NCBI GenBank assembly: GCA_027575805.1
Contig: JANBPU010000001.1
Coordinates: forward strand, 434,001-498,000
Source of the DNA: Mycoemilia scoparia
Taxonomy: Eukaryota > Kickxellomycota > Kickxellomycetes > Kickxellales > Kickxellaceae
DNA: 64,000 nt
Direction of reading: 5' to 3'
Under the pieces are notes generated by a model. The model was not told where the DNA came from, did not search any database, and worked only from the letters and a program-made list of their open reading frames with translations. The position numbers were made by a program, and so were the translations under genes. Within the stretch, counting starts at the first letter, position 1. Each line of letters starts with the position of its first letter. Below, in pieces: positions 33,978 to 45,776 of the stretch.

Positions 33978-36910
33978 ATGATGCAAATATTGAGGGTTTC
34001 GGTGCTGAGCGCTGTATTCGCCACCCTCCTGTTCAATTTCCAAAATGTCGAGGGTAAGTGCCAAGCAACACTAGAGCTATGATAGCCCCTTGACGACGAG
34101 TGGATCTGCCTGTTTCTGCAGATATACATGTCTGCTCGCCCCCATGCCCATACAACTAACATAAACTTTATATTAACCATTGTTCCGAATCGATAGCGCT
34201 TAGCAGTAAAGATAGCATTCCTTCCATTGAACAAATACAGATGGTAAAAAACCCGGATATATATGTATTCGGCCCAACGGATCCTAGACATGCCAGTGAG
34301 CCATCATCTCTAACAAAAAAGTCCCTGTCAAAGAGATCATTCCATCAAAAAAAGGAGCTTCATCAGGTTCTTCCTGGAGATACCTTCCAAATGTCGCTGT
34401 CGGCTTACAACCAGACATTCTCGTTGATTCTTGAACCAAACTACGATTTGTTACATCCAGATGCGAAGGTCAGGCTTCGCCAAAAGGATGGCACATTCAA
34501 GATCGTGCCGTTACAACAGAATGATGTTCATGTTTACCGTGGGTATGTGACCTCGCCATCAGGCGGGCAGGATGTGAATGCGAACCGCCTCCTGTCTGCA
34601 TTCCATGGCGGCGATAGCGACATATCATTTAACCCTTATGGAAGTGGTGCCAGGATAACATTTTTCAAAGACAAGTAAGTAGATTATAAAAGCCTACTTG
34701 TATAACGGCATGTACACACACAGAGTGTGAGATATATATATATATATATATATAAAGTATGTAGCCATGTGAGCTGACCACAAACATGAAATTTCACGAC
34801 GTAATTTCTTAGAGAAACAGGTCTGGTTGGGATGGATGGAAACTTCTTTTACCAGGGAGAAACATACAACCTCAAGCATGTTGATTTTTATGATAAAAAC
34901 AAAGGCCCAGATGACCCACACCGCTTTAGCCGGCGTAGTCTTCCAGATGACTTGAAATTGTCGAAAACTGTGATCTACAGGCGCTCGGATACATTTATCA
35001 TAGAAAAACAGAACAACTACAAAAGACTGGGCACCAGAAGCACTGAAAAATCTACTGGCAGTGGATTTTCAAACACTTGTGCCAGTCATCGCCTCCAGCA
35101 TGGAAATACTACCAGAGAGTATATCGAGCAATTTGAAGAGAAGGAAGAGCTTTATCGGGTTGAATATGAGCCGTGGTGGAAACGAACCCCAAAGTCATTA
35201 AAATTCACCAAGCGCGCTGACGATACGAGCTGTCTAGGCTCAAAGAAGGTTCTTTACATGGGCGTTGCTGCAGATTGTACATACATTGCCAACTATGGCT
35301 CTGAGGACAAAGCCAGAACGCAGATCTTGTCAAACTGGAATCAAGCCAGCTCGGTCTATGAGCGCCAGCTTGGAATTCAGCTCGGCGTGGTTGATATGCA
35401 GATGGAAACCATGTCATGCCCTAGTACGCTAGACTCATCGGCAGCATGGAATAGAGACTGCTCGGATACGTATAGTATTGAGGATCGTTTGAACGATTTT
35501 AGTGCCTGGCGTGGAAAGCGAAGTGATGATTCCCTTGGCCTTTGGCATTTGATGACCCAGTGCGCCTCTGGCCCCGAAGTTGGGCTTGCCTGGACATCGG
35601 TGCTGTGCCAAACAGAATCTCTCCAACAACGCAATGGTGTCGTGTCTGGTACAGGAGTATCAGCAATCAATCTGGATGAGTGGAAGGTGGTTGCGCACGA
35701 AATTGGGCACAACTTCGGGGCTATTCACGACTGTACGAAGGGCACCTGCGGCTCTGGAGGAGGCAGAGATTGCTGCCAATGCTCGAAACAGTGCGATTGT
35801 GATGGCAAATATATAATGAACCCCACCAACCCTGTGTCTACCGATGACTTCAGCCCATGCTCAATCAATGCTATATGTACTGGTGCAAAGAATGGCCTGC
35901 AGTGCTTATCGGATCCTGGAAGCAGAACCGTACTAAGCAAAGCCATGTGCGGAAATGGAATCAAGGAAGGCGACGAGGAATGTGACTGTGGTACGAGCGA
36001 CGCGTGCAAGAACGATCCGTGCTGTGATCAAAAGACATGCAAGTTCAAGAACGGCGCAAAGTGCTCGGACTACAATGATCTATGCTGCTCCAATTGCCAA
36101 ATCCGATCGAAGGGTACCGTGTGCCGTCAGAAAAACTCTGACTGTGACGTTGAAGAAGTATGCGATGGCCAAACCGGCGATTGCCCGGCAGACGACCATG
36201 TAGATGACGGCACATCGTGTGGCTCAGGCAAGCAATGCGCATCTGGCCAGTGCACAAACCGCGATGCCCAATGTAAAGCCCGTGGTGGAAACATGGGTAT
36301 CACGCAGCATTGCCCGTTGAACATGATGGCCGACCCTTGTAAATTCCAATGTAAAGATCCAAACAGCAGCAACGCATGCATTTTCATGTCGGGAAGCTTC
36401 CTTGACGGAACAGAGTGCGGCTGGCACTCCAAATGTCGTAGCGGAAAATGCAAGGGTGACAATGCATTCTACCAGTTTGCCAACCTTTATCGCAACAACC
36501 TGGCTGTCGCAATTCCTGTGACTATCATTGTCATAATTGTTATAGTCATCATCATTTCGACCCTGCTCCACTGCTTCTGCGGCTGCTGCCGGTCCTTCAG
36601 TCTCGCTGCATTTACCAAGCATGGCAGACGCGCAAAGGTCACCAGGGCCGGCGTTACTCCTGTCCCTCCTCATGGCTACGCTGTTCCCCAGAACATGGGC
36701 GGGTATGCTCCTCAAGGCAATGGCGGGTTCGCCCATCTTAGCTCCATTCCCGATATTCCAGCATCGGGTCCCCAGCAGCCATATCAGTACCCACCGCCCC
36801 AATACCCAGGCGCAAACCCACACTATGCCCCTCCACAAAGTGGTTGGGTTGATCCTGGTCCATACAACGGCAACATTAATGGAGGACACCCTCCTAGAGG
36901 CTATAACTAA
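33978..36910 (+). CDS. ADAM-family membrane metalloprotease (M12B)
   Basis: Three exons: 33978-34053, 34197-34674, 34813-36910; about 883 aa. Order of parts: signal peptide (LRVSVLSAVFATLLFNF); prodomain with an M12B propeptide-like core (SLILEPNYDLLHPDAKVRL) and dibasic sites; metalloprotease domain with the full zinc motif HEIGHNFGAIHD near residue 480; Cys-rich disintegrin domain (GNGIKEGDEECDCGTSDACK, CDGQTGDCPADDHV); cysteine-rich domain; one membrane helix near residue 745-770 (AIPVTIIVIIVIVIIIST) followed by a Cys cluster; and a Pro/Tyr/Gly-rich cytosolic tail. ADAMs shed cell-surface proteins. Fungal members are known but their substrates mostly are not. All catalytic residues are present. 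Confidence 0.94.
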
Positions 36911-37185
36911 AGTCTAGACGACCATCATGGGGTTTACATATGAACTTGGTAGTGCTATTATTATATCTCTGTTATATTTCGTTTGTAGCATGTGTTTAGA
37001 AATTTAAGTAAGGGGGAGCCATGCTCTTCCAATCGAGCTTTAATTTGTCTTTATCATTATTTTGTTTAAATACACTGTTTATGTACATTCCAAAAAGTGC
37101 CCAAGCGTGCTGATAACCATTGCGTCCATTTTGCCGTTCAAGTCTTGGAGCATGCATGTATAATGGCGGGAATAGCTTAGTGCTG

Positions 37186-38674
37186 CTACTTTTTGGGGTT
37201 TCGAAGCTTGTTGCCAGATTTTTTTATACGCTTTGATATATCTGCCTTGGTCAGCATATGGACTGCATCCCTGGAGACCAAGTAGCCTATTCCTGATGCG
37301 ATAGTCGTAAACCCAGTTATTATCTGCAGGCCCAATATGCTCCAGTGATCGATTGACAAACCAAAGACGGGGACCGTCAACGTTGTGCCCATCAGAATCA
37401 ACTGAAAGGCTGTATTATACTATACGTGTAAAATTAATATGGGCATATATTAAAGGAAATATACACAACAATTGTGGATTTGTGAAGTCAATGCTAAGTG
37501 GCACATTTATTACTTTGCTTATAATCGTTGGTCGAACTTCAACGGATGGAAGAGAAAGGTCCCAGTATCTCGAAAATGTTTTCTATTATTACATCAGTTG
37601 GACCATGTTTAATATAATCCAGGGACGAATTCATAAATTGTTACCCATATATTGAAATCAATGTGTTCCATTAAACTTACTGGTGCTGGAAGTGTAATCC
37701 AACGTATATAGAATGCTGCCAGCGAAAGAAGGACATCTCTTCCAACAATTATAACAGCTAGCGGAACTATTGTTTTAGAGTCATTATTAGAATGTTTGAG
37801 ACAGAATCTACACATTGATTGGCGCCCCTTTGTTTATAATGTAATTTATATGGTAAATAGATTTACCTGGTAAAAGGTCGCTTATTGAGAGAGATATAGT
37901 GAGTACAGTCATTAGTAGTTTATCGGCAGCAGGATCAATTATGGACCCGACAAATGACCCCATATCAAATTTTCTAGCTATATACCCATCAAGCTATACA
38001 GAGTTCCCAATTAAGACTATTAGTTAGAATGCATTGATATTCTATGTCCCTAGGGTGATTAATGCATGCGTGGACGTAGAGATATGACGGGTATACTCAC
38101 TGCATCAGTTATACCAAATAGCACGCATCCTGCCAGCGCTAGTTCATATTGTTGCTGCACAATTAAATAACCAATGTAGGGAGATCCAAGAATTCGCACA
38201 AATGTCAGCATATTTGGAATTGTGATGATTTTTTCATGATGATCGGCCCTTTGTTGGTCGTCATGTGTGTCCTATATCGTCAAAAAGCCCCATGGTTATT
38301 GCTACTTACTAGGAAACAAATACTTGAGGAATGTTGTGGCAGCAATGGTCCATTAGTGTCTGAAATCAAAAGATTACCTGTGGAAGCCTATCAGGCTCTG
38401 TTGAATAGCTGCGGGTGCTCTGCTGGATGTCTGCACATTTTGATATTACGGCTAGTGTCTTGCTATGCGTGTTATTTTCTATGTACATATGAGGCTTTAA
38501 GCCATAGATCCTTTGATAAGAAACGAGTGGATGTGGTCCCAACGATTTGAATCTAAAGCCACGCCAGCTTAGGGGCGCACTATTCCGTAAGATAGTCACC
38601 GGTGATGGCGATAGTCTGTAATAAGATAGCATGGCCTGTTTAGCGCGCCTTACATCATCATGATCCGGACACAT
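37186..38674 (-). CDS. CRD1: Mitochondrial cardiolipin synthase (CRD1/CRLS1)
   Basis: Six exons: 38674-38378, 38271-38101, 37993-37867, 37766-37681, 37582-37514, 37419-37186; about 327 aa. The CDP-alcohol phosphatidyltransferase motif D-x2-DG-x2-AR-x8-G-x3-D-x3-D is complete and split by an intron: ...GITDA / LDGYIARKFDMG... Before it is IITIPNMLTFVRILGSPYIG, after it LLPVPLAVIIVGRDVLLSLA, FYIRWITLPAP, RPTIISKYNTAFQLIL and a C-terminal helix. These match CRLS1 block by block, including the exon 5/6 junction. The enzyme joins CDP-diacylglycerol and phosphatidylglycerol into cardiolipin in the inner membrane. The first 100 residues are a presequence; a second ATG at 38632 (MLSYYRLSPSPVTILR) makes a more typical presequence start. 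Divergent with mtHsp70. Confidence 0.93.
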
Positions 38675-39233
38675 GGCAAGGGGTTTATTTTGAATCTAGT
38701 TACCTGAATGACGACCGTAAACATGTTTGGAGTTGGACAAACATCATCCGCCAAACGGACGTGCATCAATCGTGGGGAGAATGGGTTACGGTGCGCTCAA
38801 GTAAGACTGATATAAAACAGGCAACAGGGTAGTAGGCAAAACCAAAGCTTCCTCCCAACTAAATGTTAGTGACGTTGCCTTTGGGAAGAACGAGAGAGAA
38901 AAGTCTAGTGAGCTATCCAACCTTCGAGATGCCAAAATTCTGTGCTAATAATCTGATTGATTGTGAAAGGATCATAGATCAAACTATGATGTGAAAAAGG
39001 AGGCACTGGCCCAGATGTTGGTCGAACGCAATGGAATCAGCGCCCAAAAGAAATCCAATCATTCGCAAGGAGCTTTGTGTCCGCGTTTGCTCTAATCAAA
39101 AAGATGCCATAAGCCCCACTACATCCAAAATTTTCGCTTTCTTTCCGTAATCAACATTGGCCCCTTCTTGACTGTCCACTCCTATTACACTTTCAGTACT
39201 GCTTGTTCAGCTTAGAAGAGACGATACTCAGAG

Positions 39234-39241
39234 TATAAATA
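39234..39241 (+). promoter_or_regulatory. TATA box of mtHsp70
   Basis: TATAAATA, 169 bp before the ATG, within the 735-bp region shared with cardiolipin synthase. A CT-rich tract follows it up to the start codon. I looked for alternating GAA/TTC heat-shock elements and found none convincing. Confidence 0.45.
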
Positions 39242-39409
39242 TAGGTAAGCAACATGACCATGCCCGCAGTCCCACTTTCTCTTCGTTTCTTTCTCTCTCT
39301 CTCCACCTTTTCCTTTATCTTAATTTTGGGTTATCCTCCAAGGGATCAAATCCATATTCATAGTCAGCTTTCTTTAAATTTGTTCTATTGTATATTGTAG
39401 TATTTCAAA

Positions 39410-41443
39410 ATGTACATGACTTGCATGAGCAGCTTAAGGTCCACCTCTCTGGCCGCCCTTCGCAATAATGCCTCTCGTGGTGTATTTGGCTCCATGGCCA
39501 CCCGCGCCATGAGCAGCAAAGTCCAAGGTCAGGTCATTGGTATTGATCTCGGTACAACCAATTCCTGTGTTGCCGTCATGGATGGCAAGAGCGCCCGTGT
39601 CATTGAAAATGCCGAGGGTGGTCGCACTACGCCGTCCGTTGTTGCTTTTGGCAAGGATCAAGAGATTTTGGTTGGTCTTCCCGCCAAGCGCCAGGCCGTT
39701 GTTAACCCAGAAAATACCCTTTTCGCAACTAAGCGTTTGATTGGTCGCCGCTTCCAAGACGCTGAAGTCCAGCGCGATATCAAAGAAGTACCATACAAAA
39801 TTGTCCCACACAAGAACGGCGATGCTTGGGTAGAAGCTCGCGGAAAGAGCTACTCCCCTTCACAGATCGGTGCTTACGTCGTTGGAAAGATGAAGGAAAC
39901 TGCTGAGGCTTACCTCGGCAAGTCCGTTGCCAATGCCGTTATCACAGTCCCAGCTTACTTCAACGACTCCCAGCGTCAGGCCACTAAGGATGCCGGTGCT
40001 ATCGCTGGATTGAACGTTCTCCGTGTCATCAACGAGCCCACCGCTGCCGCACTTGCTTATGGCGTTGAGAAGGCCGGCGACAAGGTTGTTGCTGTATACG
40101 ATCTTGGTGGTGGTACCTTTGATATCTCTATTCTTGAGATCCAAAAGGGTGTCTTTGAAGTCAAGTCTACCTCTGGTGATACTCACCTTGGCGGTGAGGA
40201 CTACGATATTGCCCTTGTTCGCAAGGTTGTCGAAGATTTCAAGAAGGAAAGCGGAATTGATCTCAGCAGTGACCGCATGTCTGTCCAGCGTATCCGTGAA
40301 GCTTGCGAAAAGGCCAAGATTGAACTTTCCTCCACTGTTCAGACCGAAATCAACCTTCCCTTCATCACTGCTGATGCCTCTGGCCCCAAGCACATCAATG
40401 CCAAGCTTACCCGTGCTCAGTTTGAGTCTTTGACTGAATCTTTGACTAAGCGTACCGTTGAACCATGCAAGAAGGCCATGAAGGACGCTGCCATCACTTC
40501 CAAGGACATCGGTGAGGTCATTCTTGTCGGTGGTATGTCTCGTATGCCCAAGGTCCAGGATACTGTCAAGTCTATCTTTGGTCGTGACCCAACCAAGTCT
40601 GTCAATCCCGATGAGGCCGTTGCCATTGGTGCCTCCATCCAGGGTGGTGTCCTTGCTGGTGAGGTTACTGACATTCTTCTTTTGGATGTCACTCCTCTCT
40701 CCCTCGGTATCGAAACTCTCGGTGGTGTATTCACCCGTCTCATCACTCGCAACACTACCATCCCCACGAAGAAGTCCCAGGTCTTCTCCACTGCCGCTGA
40801 TGGCCAGACTGCTGTCGAAATCAAGGTATTCCAGGGTGAGCGCGAATTGGTCAAGGACAACAAGCTTCTCGGTAACTTCCAGCTTACTGGTATTCCACCC
40901 GCCCCCAAGGGTGTTCCTCAAGTTGAGGTTACCTTCGATATTGATGCTGATGGTATTGTCAACGTTTCTGCCAAGGACAAGGCAACCAACCGTGACCAGT
41001 CTATCACCATTGCTGCCTCATCTGGCCTAAGCAGCGAAGAAATTGAAGACATGATTGCCAACGCTGAGAAGCACGCTGAAGCTGATAAGGCCCGCAAGGA
41101 CTCTATTGAGGCTGTCAACTCTGCCGACTCCATCATTGCTGACACCGAGAAGCACCTTGAAGAATTCAAGGAACAGCTTGATAAGGAGGAAGTTGACAAG
41201 ATCCGTGCCCAGATCACTGAGATCCGCACGACTCTCTCTCAAATCTCGTCCGGTGAAGTCACCAAGACCGCTGAAGAAATCCGCAAGATGACTGGTGATC
41301 TCCAACAGGCATCCTTGAAGCTCTTTGAAATGGCTTACAAGAAGCGTGCTGACCAGAACAGCGGCGGCAGCCAATCTTCATCATCTGACTCATCAAGCAG
41401 CTCTGCCCAAGATGCTGAATTCAAGGAATCCGAAAAGAAGTAA
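39410..41443 (+). CDS. SSC1: Mitochondrial Hsp70 (Ssc1/mortalin)
   Basis: 677 aa, no introns. Residues 1-35 are a presequence rich in Ser, Arg and Ala. The ATPase domain starts [20 protein letters not shown], with [38 protein letters not shown] and [14 protein letters not shown]. The linker/substrate domain has [20 protein letters not shown] and [20 protein letters not shown]. The C-terminus is a Ser/Gly/Gln-rich tail. GETVTRL-like sequence is present as GGVFTRLI. It is the motor of the TIM23 import machine and a matrix chaperone. Codon use is strikingly biased (GCC, GTC, AAG, CTT, ATC) compared with neighbours, as expected for very high expression. It produces long antisense shadow frames. 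Confidence 0.98.
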   Translation: MYMTCMSSLRSTSLAALRNNASRGVFGSMATRAMSSKVQGQVIGIDLGTTNSCVAVMDGKSARVIENAEGGRTTPSVVAFGKDQEILVGLPAKRQAVVNPENTLFATKRLIGRRFQDAEVQRDIKEVPYKIVPHKNGDAWVEARGKSYSPSQIGAYVVGKMKETAEAYLGKSVANAVITVPAYFNDSQRQATKDAGAIAGLNVLRVINEPTAAALAYGVEKAGDKVVAVYDLGGGTFDISILEIQKGVFEVKSTSGDTHLGGEDYDIALVRKVVEDFKKESGIDLSSDRMSVQRIREACEKAKIELSSTVQTEINLPFITADASGPKHINAKLTRAQFESLTESLTKRTVEPCKKAMKDAAITSKDIGEVILVGGMSRMPKVQDTVKSIFGRDPTKSVNPDEAVAIGASIQGGVLAGEVTDILLLDVTPLSLGIETLGGVFTRLITRNTTIPTKKSQVFSTAADGQTAVEIKVFQGERELVKDNKLLGNFQLTGIPPAPKGVPQVEVTFDIDADGIVNVSAKDKATNRDQSITIAASSGLSSEEIEDMIANAEKHAEADKARKDSIEAVNSADSIIADTEKHLEEFKEQLDKEEVDKIRAQITEIRTTLSQISSGEVTKTAEEIRKMTGDLQQASLKLFEMAYKKRADQNSGGSQSSSSDSSSSSAQDAEFKESEKK

Positions 41444-41641
41444 ATTCAAATAAGAACCTCAAAGATTTTCCACTTTAGATAATTATTGATGTAGTGGATT
41501 AAAATTTTATGTTTTTAGTTTTAATGAAATTATTATTATCATCTTCATTGTTTACAAGTATTTGGTCCACTCAATGTAAATTAGGAGGGACATGATGTAG
41601 TTATAAATATGATTGTAGTGTATTTTTTCTTGGAAATATCT

Positions 41642-42605
41642 TCAAAAATCAATGTCTTGTGGATAAACAGGGTGTGGCAAAGGGATCATGCTCTTTTTGT
41701 CGGGATCTCTTGCCAAAGAACGTCGCATGTCTTCAATATATGAATAACATTGGTGTTAACATAAAAACGAATAGGATGGCTTAAAGTGCATGATTTGCTT
41801 GGGATGTGGTAACTTACCATGAGCATCTTCTTTTGGTGTATTCTTGTCGCCCCAATAATAGTTAATAACACGCCTGTATACGGTGTATCCCAGCCTATTG
41901 TACATCTTAATAGCCACTGTGTTTGATGGCCTCACGAATAAGTCGACAAAGTAACAGTTGTGTCTAGAAAAGAGGTTTCAAAAACAAGTTTGAAGTTACG
42001 GTTGCAACAACTATTGAACTGGTCTATATAGTATCCAGCTTACATCTTTTCTGATGCATCTTCCAAAAAATGCATGAGTGTTTTTCCAAGCCCGAGGCGA
42101 CGGTATTCAGGTCCGACAGTCAATGCTGTTACATGACCGTGCCAGTTTTCTCCTTTTCCTTCAACCTTCCCCATCACTACATCCATTACACATAATTCGC
42201 TTGGAGCTATAACAAGGACACATTTATATTAAAGTTATTAACCAAACATATAACTTACCATATCCCATCAAGTTTCCATTGGGTGTTTCTGCCACATTAA
42301 ATATATCTGGCCAGGTAGCAATGTATTTTAAATAGAACGTAATATCATACTAAAAGCAGCAATTTAGTGCATGATATGGTTAATCTTATGGACTATTTCC
42401 ATGTTTTATATGTATATATATATATACTACTAATTTTAGCAAAAGCTTACTGTCTCTGTGAAAAAATCAAGATTTCTATATAAAATAACGATAATTGTTA
42501 ATGATGGTTTATATGATTAGCTTTTTACATGACTTTTGGACAATATACTTGCATGGAATTAAACTTGAACAGATCGAGAGCACTGAATCTTCTTATTGAA
42601 GTCAT
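41642..42605 (-). CDS. NAA20: NatB catalytic subunit NAA20/Nat3
   Basis: Six exons: 42605-42553, 42475-42451 (25 nt), 42349-42259, 42176-42044, 41963-41818, 41730-41642; 178 aa, the same length as human NAA20. The sequence follows the family throughout: MTSIRRFSALDLFKFNS, INLDFFTETYDITFYLKYIA, VMGKVEGKGENWHGHVTALT, the acetyl-CoA loop RRLGLG, CYFVDLFVRPSNTVAIKMY, GYTVYRRVINYYWG and the ending KKSMIPLPHPVYPQDID. NatB acetylates N-termini beginning Met-Asp/Glu/Asn/Gln on ribosomes together with NAA25. Intron 1 uses a GC donor (GCAAGT), the only way the phases fit. For exon 4 the acceptor at 42177 fits the family better than one 33 nt upstream. Confidence 0.93.
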
Positions 42606-42732
42606 TGTTTATATGTTTTTACAACAAAATAAAATGAGCTCTAAAATTCTAAAAAGCAGTATTAATTTGTATTTTTGAGCTCAAAGTGCGTTATTATGGT
42701 ACTTGATGTAGGAAATAAAAACAAAAAGAATG

Positions 42733-42803
42733 TGCATCGGCCGGGAATCGAACCCGGGTCTGCCGCGTGGCAGGCGGCAATTATACCACTAAACCACCGA
42801 TGC
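42733..42803 (-). tRNA. tRNA-Gly (anticodon GCC)
   Basis: Read on the minus strand it begins GCATCGGTGGTTTAGTGGTA and ends with a T arm GGTTCGATTCC and acceptor CCGATGC plus discriminator A. The 7-bp acceptor stem pairs fully (GCATCGG with CCGATGC). The anticodon loop CTGCCAC gives GCC, and the whole closely matches eukaryotic tRNA-Gly(GCC). No intron. The internal A and B boxes are intact, and a TTTT stretch follows the 3' end on the transcribed strand. Confidence 0.96.
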
Positions 42804-43022
42804 TATCAACTGTTGAATTTTTGAAAATAATAGAATAGATAATCATATGTAAAAATATTGTTGTTTTTTACTTTTACTCATATTTTTATTTAAGCATAAT
42901 TTATGTAATGTTATCAAAAAATTGAATTGGGTTCAATAACATTTAATGTGAGATCATATTGACAGCAAAAGTGACGCTAAATCAAACTACAATTGTATAA
43001 AAATGTAACCATTTTCGCACTA

Positions 43023-43503
43023 TTACAGTCTTTTTGGTTTACGACTCGCAGCACTGGACTGGTTTCTCTTTCTTGTGATGTTGGAACCAGTGCTTGATGC
43101 GGATTCCTTACTTTCATCCTTTTTCTCATTATTTTTCTGAACCTCGATTTTCTTGAACTCAGATATAAACCTAGTAGCAAGTGTATAATCGTGATTGTTA
43201 GCATTGCTGCATTGTTCACTTGATCATTGGCGATATCAACATTAAAACACATAATAGTGTATATGAGGCTCACCATTGTACGCTGACAAACAATCCTACA
43301 GCAATAAAGAGAAGAGCTATTACATGCCAGCTGCCCCCAGTCCCATAGACAAGTAGACTTAAAATTACAAACAGCCCAATAAAAGCACCATTCATGACTT
43401 TGAGGACACCATCATTAACCTCCCCAGGCTGGAAAATGGATTGATATACATCGTTAAGAATTCCGCTCCCAGACGCTGTCGATTTTTCCGATGTCGATAC
43501 CAT
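43023..43503 (-). CDS. PKR1: V-ATPase assembly factor Pkr1
   Basis: Two exons, 43503-43274 and 43170-43023; 125 aa. Pattern of the fungal Pkr1 family: a short polar N-terminus, LNDVYQSIFQPGEVNDGVLK, two membrane helices (GAFIGLFVILSLLVYG and WHVIALLFIAVGLFVSVQW), then, rebuilt across the splice, WFISEFKKIE and a basic polar tail. Pkr1 is an ER membrane protein that helps assemble the V0 sector of the vacuolar H+-ATPase. The QSIF-PG motif and the helix spacing carry the call. Sequence identity elsewhere is modest. Confidence 0.85.
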
Positions 43504-43890
43504 TGTTGTTTGGCTTTTAGTGACGTGGTCAAGACTAAGGACCTGTGTTCTATTTTTTGTAAAGTATTACTTTGATTTTAAGGTACTCATTAACAATAGC
43601 TCTTTTCTTTACCATATTTTATGTGCAGCGATAAGACTGCGATTATGGGGCAATTCGGAAAATGATTTTTTATCCAAAGTATGCATGTGATGTATTTAAA
43701 GGCAATTAAAGAACCAAAATGTGATAATAACAAGACTTGGCGGAAACATGCTTATCAATTATACTAAAAATCCAAATGCGATAACAAGAAGCCTAGTCTG
43801 TGTTTGGTAAGGCTTGATTCTACTGGCATTACTAAGAATGGTGGATAAAGTTCAGATTCAAAACGAAAAAGAATGAGATATATACTAGTA
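43504..43890. other. Intergenic, PKR1 promoter / ACADM 3' end
   Basis: Tandem minus-strand spacing of 387 bp. No gene or repeat recognised. Confidence 0.4.
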
Positions 43891-45168
43891 TTACAGCTCT
43901 CCACGAGCAGCCAGGTCAGCAATATGCCGACTAATGACAAGACGCTGGATCTGGCTAGTTCCTTCATAAATCATAAAGATCTTGGCATCTCGCATCAACT
44001 TCTCTACTGGATATTCAGTGTTGAAACCGTTTCCACCGAATATTTGCACAGCATCAGCAGCGCACTTGTTGGCAGTCTCTGATGCCAAAGCCTTGGCAAT
44101 TGAGGCATAGTAGGTATTGCGCTTTCCCTGATCACGAAGCCAGGCTGCCTTCCACACCATCGATCTTGAGGCCTCGATGTTGATTGCCATGTCTGCAAGC
44201 ATAAATGCAACAGCCTGGTGCTCAATGATCCGCTTACCCATTGTCTTGCGCTCCATTGCATAGTTTGTAGCCTCATGCATAGCGCGGGTGGCAAGCCCAA
44301 CAGCCGCAGATGCTACCAGTGGACGGGTGATATCAAAAGCCCCCATGGCGATTTTAAAGCCCTGTCCCACCTCGCCCAGTCTGTTCTCGTCAGGAATAAC
44401 CACATCTTCAAATGTGATCCCGCGGGTATCGCTCGCTCTTTGGCCCATGTTCTGTTCCTTACGCCCAACGGTGATTCCAGGTGTGTCTGCGTCAAGGATG
44501 AATCCAGTAAATGCCTTGCCTGGGCTTGCATGAGAGTCGGTTTTTGCCAGCAAAAAGTACCAATTTGCCTTTCCTCCATTAGTTATCCACATCTTCTGTC
44601 CGTTAACAACCCACTTGTCTCCCTGCTTCACCACTGTTGTCTTTGCTCCGGCGACATCGCTCCCAGCCCCTGGCTCTGTTACACAGTATGCTGCCATCAA
44701 TGGCTCTTCTGCCATTCGCCCCAAGTATTTGGCTTTTTGTTCATGAGATCCAGCAATAATGACGGGTGCTTCGGCTAGGCCGTTTGCCTCGATGGCAGTT
44801 TGGATCCCAGTGCACCCAAAGGCAAGTTCCTCAGTTATAACAGCTCCGTCAAGGACGCCAAGACCAAGTCCACCATATTCCTGTGGTATATGCGTGTTAA
44901 CCAAACCTAGCTCCCATGCCTGCTTGATTATCTCCGTCGGGTACTCGCCGGTCTTGTCATGATGCGCTGCAGCTGGTGCTATCTTTTCTCGTGCAAACTG
45001 GCGTGCTGTCTCTTGGATAGATTTGAGCTCATCGCTAAGATTAAAGGATACGCCGCTTCTTGTAGCTGCAGTGATAGAAAAGGCCCTCTTGGAGATGGCA
45101 TGCGACAGTAGCAAGGAGTTGCATTTTGTAGAGACTGCGGCGGTTCTCTGAACTAGAGATTTATACAT
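43891..45168 (-). CDS. ACADM: Medium-chain-type acyl-CoA dehydrogenase, mitochondrial
   Basis: 425 aa, no introns; ATG at 45168 opens a basic presequence ([16 protein letters not shown], then KRAFSI). The mature part follows MCAD closely: [100 protein letters not shown] and [20 protein letters not shown]. The catalytic base Glu is in the C-terminal IYEGTSQIQ. It is an FAD enzyme of mitochondrial beta-oxidation passing electrons to ETF. S. cerevisiae lacks this pathway, so its presence argues against a yeast. An upstream open extension exists only with non-ATG starts. Confidence 0.96.
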   Translation of the reverse strand: MYKSLVQRTAAVSTKCNSLLLSHAISKRAFSITAATRSGVSFNLSDELKSIQETARQFAREKIAPAAAHHDKTGEYPTEIIKQAWELGLVNTHIPQEYGGLGLGVLDGAVITEELAFGCTGIQTAIEANGLAEAPVIIAGSHEQKAKYLGRMAEEPLMAAYCVTEPGAGSDVAGAKTTVVKQGDKWVVNGQKMWITNGGKANWYFLLAKTDSHASPGKAFTGFILDADTPGITVGRKEQNMGQRASDTRGITFEDVVIPDENRLGEVGQGFKIAMGAFDITRPLVASAAVGLATRAMHEATNYAMERKTMGKRIIEHQAVAFMLADMAINIEASRSMVWKAAWLRDQGKRNTYYASIAKALASETANKCAADAVQIFGGNGFNTEYPVEKLMRDAKIFMIYEGTSQIQRLVISRHIADLAARGEL

Positions 45169-45776
45169 CGTAAGTATATTGGATATTAAAGTAGCGCTGT
45201 CCTTGAGGAGCACGATTTAAGTATACAAAAAAAGACAGGGATGGAAAAGTAATGAAACCTAAAGCCAAAGACATTAACGCATTGCCTAGACTCATATTTC
45301 AGAGACATGCGACCGCCAAAAGTGAGCAAATTAGGGTCCCAACTACAGAAATAGTACATCTACATGCATGTGATTTTGTAGGACCCATGTGCAAGTGAAT
45401 ACCTTTGGCCATACAAGTCCGTGAATGTGATTCTGTAACCTACATAACAGGTCAGGAGATTCTTTTCGATTTCTTTCTGCTCTCAGGCATTAGCTCTAGC
45501 AAAGCCTCAACAGACTGCACACCCACCTGGCACCAATGGATTCTGAAACCCTCAATCGGCTGCGAACCAAGAAGGGGAGAAGGACAGGAACTCAAACGCA
45601 CCTCTGTTATTTTTAGGCTTAAATGGCCAACGGTTATAATGGGCATTAAGCTGGCTACCCGGATATATTGATGCACACAAGCCCATCCTGGCCCCATAAA
45701 GAGTAATCTCGCATTGAATTATTTTTAAGCTTTATGCACTACTTCCGAATGAACCACATAGGACTGAAAAGTTATT
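45169..45776. promoter_or_regulatory. Divergent promoter ACADM / RAD14
   Basis: 608 bp between the two start codons. A stretch near 45610-45650 weakly resembles the MITE core but lacks the terminal repeats. No specific site assigned. Confidence 0.35.

Noticed and set aside
38880..39240. Heat-shock elements in the mtHsp70 promoter
   Set aside because: GAA and TTC triplets are present but not in the alternating 5-bp spacing of a real element.
39860..40921. 353-aa open frame antisense to mtHsp70, and other long antisense frames in the same gene
   Set aside because: Shadow frames caused by the strong codon bias of the Hsp70 gene; no start context, no family, no splice signals.
42177..42209. Alternative upstream acceptor for NAA20 exon 4 adding 11 residues
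   Set aside because: The extra residues break the conserved GY-VMGKVEG segment; the downstream acceptor matches the family exactly.
45600..45660. Possible eleventh MITE copy in the ACADM/RAD14 promoter
   Set aside because: Only a short core-like stretch (GGCCAACGGTTATAATGGGC); no terminal inverted repeats, so not counted.
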